Shown in pieces: positions 60,895-64,000 of a stretch of DNA of 64,000 nt. Every line of letters begins with the position of its first letter. Within the stretch, counting starts at the first letter, position 1. This stretch comes from Fragum whitleyi (taxonomy: Eukaryota; Mollusca; Bivalvia; Cardiida; Cardiidae), in NCBI GenBank assembly GCA_948146395.1, contig OX411559.1:29356708-29420707 (forward strand). Direction: 5' to 3'. The notes under the pieces are model-generated. The model was not told the origin of the DNA. It saw only the letters and a program-made list of their open reading frames with translations, and ran no database searches. Position numbers and translations under genes: made by a program.

Positions 60895-61579
60895 CTGCAG
60901 ATGGAAATATTGTGCTCGATAGCCACCTATCACTAGAATGGCTGTCCAGGGACATCACTTGCGGGCCTGCAAACGCTTGACCTTGAAGCGCGCTCTTGAC
61001 CTTTGATCTTAAGCCATATTTACATGTAGTTTGAATGACACCTTTTCACCTTCAGTGGAACATCTGTGGCATTCTATTTTAAAATCAACCAATAAATGTA
61101 GATGTCGTGCTCCGGGCAAAACAAACGACCTTGATATTGATACTCTGGATAGATTCTGGTGGACGGACCTATGAACTGCTGCACATGCATGGACTTGACG
61201 TAGTGACGACCATGTCTCGCTCACATCACGCGGGCTAAACAAAATTACTGTCACTTTTCTAGTCCAAGTGGTTATCACATATTTATAAGTTTACACATAT
61301 GCATGTATGTACATATCAAAACGCATTTAAAACGAAAATGAAATGATTCGTCATTTCAAAGAAGTACTCGTGTTGAAATGTAATCATCTTAATCATCAAC
61401 TCTTTACTTCCATCAAACATGCATATTTTTTATGATATTCAATAGGTTATAAATTTATGATGCTAATCATATGAACCGGTCTTTAATTATCTAGGACCTG
61501 GTGGGTAACATTTGCACTTCATTGTAGAATACACTGTGAAGGATGATCTCAACAAGCAAACATAGAAGGGCAAATAATA
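60895..61579. other. Non-coding; one orphan frame
   Basis: The 89-residue minus frame 61009-61278 has no domain I recognise and no splice-linked context. Treated as chance. Confidence 0.35.
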
Positions 61580-61840
61580 TGTGACCCGTCACGCGAAAAG
61601 GGACCATCTGGGAACTCTGTTAGATAAATATTTGAAAAAGAAATTGGGTCCGCCAGAGGTCACACAGAAGACGCAATTCAAAAATTCCTTAACAGTACGG
61701 TGGATTGATCATTCTAGATTCAGAAAATAAGCAAAGTTGAAAAAGTTTCGACCCTAGTCAGTCTCCGCAATCCACGCAGTCTGACTGGGGTCGACACTTA
61801 ACGCACTACCTAAATGGTCCCTTTTCGCGTAACGGGTCAT
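61580..61840. mobile_element. MITE family M2, copy
   Basis: TGTGACCCGTCACGCGAAAA at the left and TTTTCGCGTAACGGGTCAT at the right are inverted. The interior is partly inverse to the 7933 copy (GGACCATCTGGGAACTCTGT against GAGTTCCCAGATGGTCC). Confidence 0.8.
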
Positions 61841-62261
61841 AAATATAAATAGCCCCTGCAAAAATGGCGGATTTCCGTAACTATCCCTTATGCTATTTGT
61901 AGATTAGTGACGGTTGACTATCAATCAGTTTTCAAAATTGCGGACGAAATGTTTATTGAAAGGTTAAGAGTTTTCTAACAGTCCTTGAAAGGTACTTATG
62001 CTATTGTTTAAGTCATCTTAAACCACCTAGTTATGTAATAACTTGGGTCTTGAGACGTAATCGCTGGGACAAGAGGAGGTAAATAAATTTTACGCATTGT
62101 CGTAAAATGAAGGTGATGATTAGCCGTCAGATCCCCGAGTGTTTTTCGAAAATACGATTTCAAGTTTGACAATGATGTGGTTCTATAAACTACTCCTCAA
62201 GTTGGAGTGGTTGCCAGAAATATGGTGTTTCAGTTAGTCACAACCAAACCTTAATAAACAA
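61841..62261. other. 3' flank of exon 1, nothing recognised
   Basis: Likely 3' UTR and flank of exon 1 on the minus strand. AATAAA (minus) occurs near 61950. Confidence 0.35.
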
Positions 62262-62335
62262 TCACAAGTCTCTCTAAGTAACTTCCATTCTTATTGAATC
62301 GTTATTTTTTGTGTCAAAGATTGAGGAGAGTCGTG
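62262..62335 (-). pseudogene. Decayed finger-2 remnant downstream of exon 1
   Basis: Read on the minus strand, this stretch aligns with finger 2 of the exon immediately upstream (CHIC..KRFNMKSSLKRHMVVH). Shared blocks include the AATAA-CG-TTCAAT region and AGAGACnTnTG, but there are in-frame stops and the zinc-ligand codons are lost. It lies just 3' of the TGA of exon 1, so it would be in that exon's 3' UTR. It is probably a partial duplication of the exon end that has since decayed. Confidence 0.6.
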
Positions 62336-62341
62336 TGACTA

Positions 62342-62601
62342 TCAATCACAACCCAACTTTAGGTGAACTACCATATGTCTCTTTAGACTACTCTTCATAT
62401 TGAAGCGTTTATTACAGATATGGCAAGCGAACGGTTGTTCTCCTGTGTGTGTGTACTTGTGTCGTGCGAGATGGGAGCTCGACTGACACACCAACCCACA
62501 CTCTTTACATCGATTTTCTTCTTTAAGTAAATGCGTTTTCCTCTTGCTTTTCATTTTTGGTACAAACGTCTCCTGGTGTTTAAAAGCTGGGTCAAAATAA
62601 C
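62342..62601 (-). CDS. Alternative 3' terminal exon 1: two C2H2 zinc fingers
   Basis: The exon begins after a minus-strand acceptor (CTTGCAG at 62608-62602) with two bases completing a split codon, and ends in TGA at 62342-62344. About 85 residues: a leader with a DPAF..QE..VP motif, finger 1 (C-x2-C-x12-H-x3-H, starting CKEC), linker TGEQPFA, finger 2 (starting CHIC), then a short basic tail. This should be a DNA-binding domain attached by splicing to a shared N-terminal part encoded beyond 64000. Recognition positions -1/2/3/6 are S,S,H,R in finger 1 and M,S,S,R in finger 2. The leader resembles that of the exon at 51918-52153, suggesting these two are sisters. Oddities: Cys replaces the core Phe of finger 1, and a finger-2-like remnant follows the stop. 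The open frame continues to 62626, but that part is intron. Confidence 0.86.
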
Positions 62602-63092
62602 CTGCAAGTATAGGAGATATCCACAATCATTTTTAAAGTGAAGATAATTGGTAAGACAACTTTCTAATCAAGAGGTCTAGAATGACCTTACATCGCTCAC
62701 CTGACAAATCTTCCAATGATTGAGAAGAAATATCGAAAAGGGCTTTCAAGGGGACTTTCACAGCACATGTATTTACAAAGATGGTTAACTAAATCTGATA
62801 GGCGAATATACTATTAGACTGTTAGACTACAAAGTAAGGAAAGGGAACGTTCATATTTCAATGCAAACCCATTTTTACAAACATGTTTTGAGGCGGGTCA
62901 CAGCTCAACACGACTGTCAATTCTTCGTCTTGGTTTGGGGAATATTGCAAGATTTTTTATAAAGTTAAACAACATTAAGTCTTTTAGGGGAATATTCTCA
63001 GGCAAATCAAGTTGCAAGAATAGCCGGTAAGAAATGGCATATTCTAATAATCTTTAACAAATATTGCACTTTTTAGGACATCATATCAAATC
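62602..63092. other. Intron upstream of exon 1; 5' end of a modular repeat at about 62672
   Basis: TCAAGAGGTCTAGAATGACC with TCGCTCACCTGAC at 62672-62706 matches the shared 5' end of the modular families. The rest is not clear. Confidence 0.45.
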
Positions 63093-63183
63093 ATTAGAGT
63101 AAGATGAAAAATCCCGCTAAATAAGACTTTCAAGTAGTCATAATGAACATCTTAACAATCTCACTCCAACGAACGCACCTCAG
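63093..63183. mobile_element. MITE family M3, short copy
   Basis: ATTAGAGTAAGATGAAAAAT at the left and TCCAACGAACGCACCTCAG at the right; the interior is shortened. Confidence 0.6.
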
Positions 63184-63249
63184 ACGTGGTTAAAAACCGA
63201 TGTTAAACAAACAAGAGAGTTTGGAGAAGATGGATTTCTCACCTGAATA

Positions 63250-63510
63250 TAGACGCCGTCATAGCGCAATTGGTAGCGTGTCAGACTGTCAATCTAGAGG
63301 TCCCGGAATTGATCCTCGACGGCGGCATTCATACTTTCCGAATATTTGTCTCTCACCAATGGTTAGATAATCGTAGACCTATGTAGACCTATCCTTTCTT
63401 AGCCTCCAGCTGCTATCCTACATAGTTCTACGATTATCAACCCATTGATGAGGGACAAATGGTCAGAAAGGATGAGTGCCGCCGTCCGGAATCGAACCCC
63501 GAGGCCTTTT
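63250..63510. mobile_element. Two S2 SINE copies head to head
   Basis: Plus strand 63258-63383 has GCGCAATTGGTAGCGTGTCA, a box B-like GGAATTGATCCTCGACGGCG and GATAATCGTAGACCTATG. The minus strand 63385-63510 repeats this in reverse (CGCCGTCCGGAATCGAACCC on plus). Together they form an inverted pair. Not tRNA genes. Confidence 0.7.
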
Positions 63511-63656
63511 GAAAACTACAAATGTTAACCAATATGAAAACCTGAAACGTTTTACGAAAGAAGAGAGCATTCACTAATCATTCCTTTTGTCCACTGTGAC
63601 TCAATGAAGACAAAGCAATTAAACTCTTTCCCCAATTGTGAAAATTTAAATGATTA

Positions 63657-63720
63657 CAAGAGGATCGTGATGGTCCTACATCGGTCACATGAAAAGGCGA
63701 GTTTTAAGCTTCAATTTCTA
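63657..63720 (+). mobile_element. 5' end of a modular repeat
   Basis: ACAAGAGGATCGTGATGGTC with CATCGGTCACATG matches the A-family 5' end. The following 300 bases to the window edge have only AT-rich DNA and an A-run near 63745-63765. Confidence 0.5.
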
Positions 63721-64000
63721 TGATATTTAGAGGATCAAAAAAAAACAAAAAAAAAAAAAAAAAACAATGCAATACCTTTTGATATAAGACTGAAAAGTTC
63801 TATGAATCATTTCGGTAGACCAAGGCGAAACAGTACAACAAGTTTTGTAATTTGTCTATAGGTTAAATTCAGACATTTTTCATTTGTATTTCCTCTATTA
63901 ACTCTGTTAAGGTTCATGTTTAGTGTTTGATATCCAATTTTAAGGGCACTTCATTTGGCAAGAATAAGCAGTATGTCAAGGTATATATCAAAATGAAGCT

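Noticed and set aside
61009..61278. An 89-residue minus-strand frame between exon 1 and exon 2
   Set aside because: No zinc-finger or other domain and no acceptor in the shared phase leading to it.

Overview
The window looks like nuclear DNA of an animal, most likely a bivalve mollusc. It is AT-rich and intron-like, with spliced C2H2 zinc-finger exons, tRNA-derived SINEs, a decayed non-LTR retrotransposon, many small inverted-repeat transposons, and long modular repeats of a kind I associate with bivalve genomes. The mollusc assignment is inference from repeat style; no diagnostic housekeeping gene is present.

The only convincing protein-coding content of host type is on the minus strand. 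Seven short exons (62342-62601, 51918-52153, 46875-47119, 38947-39281, 27757-27992, 24514-24731 and 583-833) each start at a good 3' splice acceptor, begin in the same reading phase (two bases complete a split codon), encode exactly two C2H2 zinc fingers, and end in their own stop codon. This is the layout of a gene with a shared 5' part, outside the window beyond 64000, spliced to one of several alternative 3' terminal exons that swap DNA-binding specificity. Insect lola, broad, tramtrack and mod(mdg4) work this way. The shared 5' part, possibly a BTB domain, is not visible, so the gene is not named. The cluster also holds a dead whole-exon copy (48654-48906) and decayed finger-2 fragments just downstream of three intact exons. 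The fragments at 38.27-38.95 kb form what looks like a ruined tandem array of roughly 100-bp units. The locus therefore appears to gain and lose finger exons by duplication.

The spaces between exons are mostly repeats. Several families (called A1, A2, B, C, D and G here) share one plan: a 5' end ACAAGAG plus a small hairpin, a short subterminal inverted repeat, a tandem array of family-specific units of about 140-180 bp, a GAC/CGACGGAC-rich tract, and a 3' hairpin followed by GCTAAAA. They lie at about 3.6-7.4, 16.6-22.5, 29.6-31.0, 35.3-35.9, 40.3-42.2, 47.9-48.6, 53.1-54.4 and 55.0-59.5 kb. Other elements are nested in them: an 850-bp-arm inverted-repeat element (4618-7287), SINEs, a 5'-truncated LINE (42226-44876), and one of two inverted copies of a 2.7-3.1 kb element with hairpin ends (33458-36113 and 56062-59211). 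There are also four MITE families, two SINE types, long CT and TA microsatellites flanking a perfect 50-bp-arm palindrome (12912-13022), a 20-bp tandem array (28307-28678) and a 50-bp tandem array (1304-1573).

I see no bacterial gene, CRISPR array, rRNA gene or convincing free-standing tRNA gene. Most open frames in the window are chance frames in AT-rich DNA or translations of repeats.
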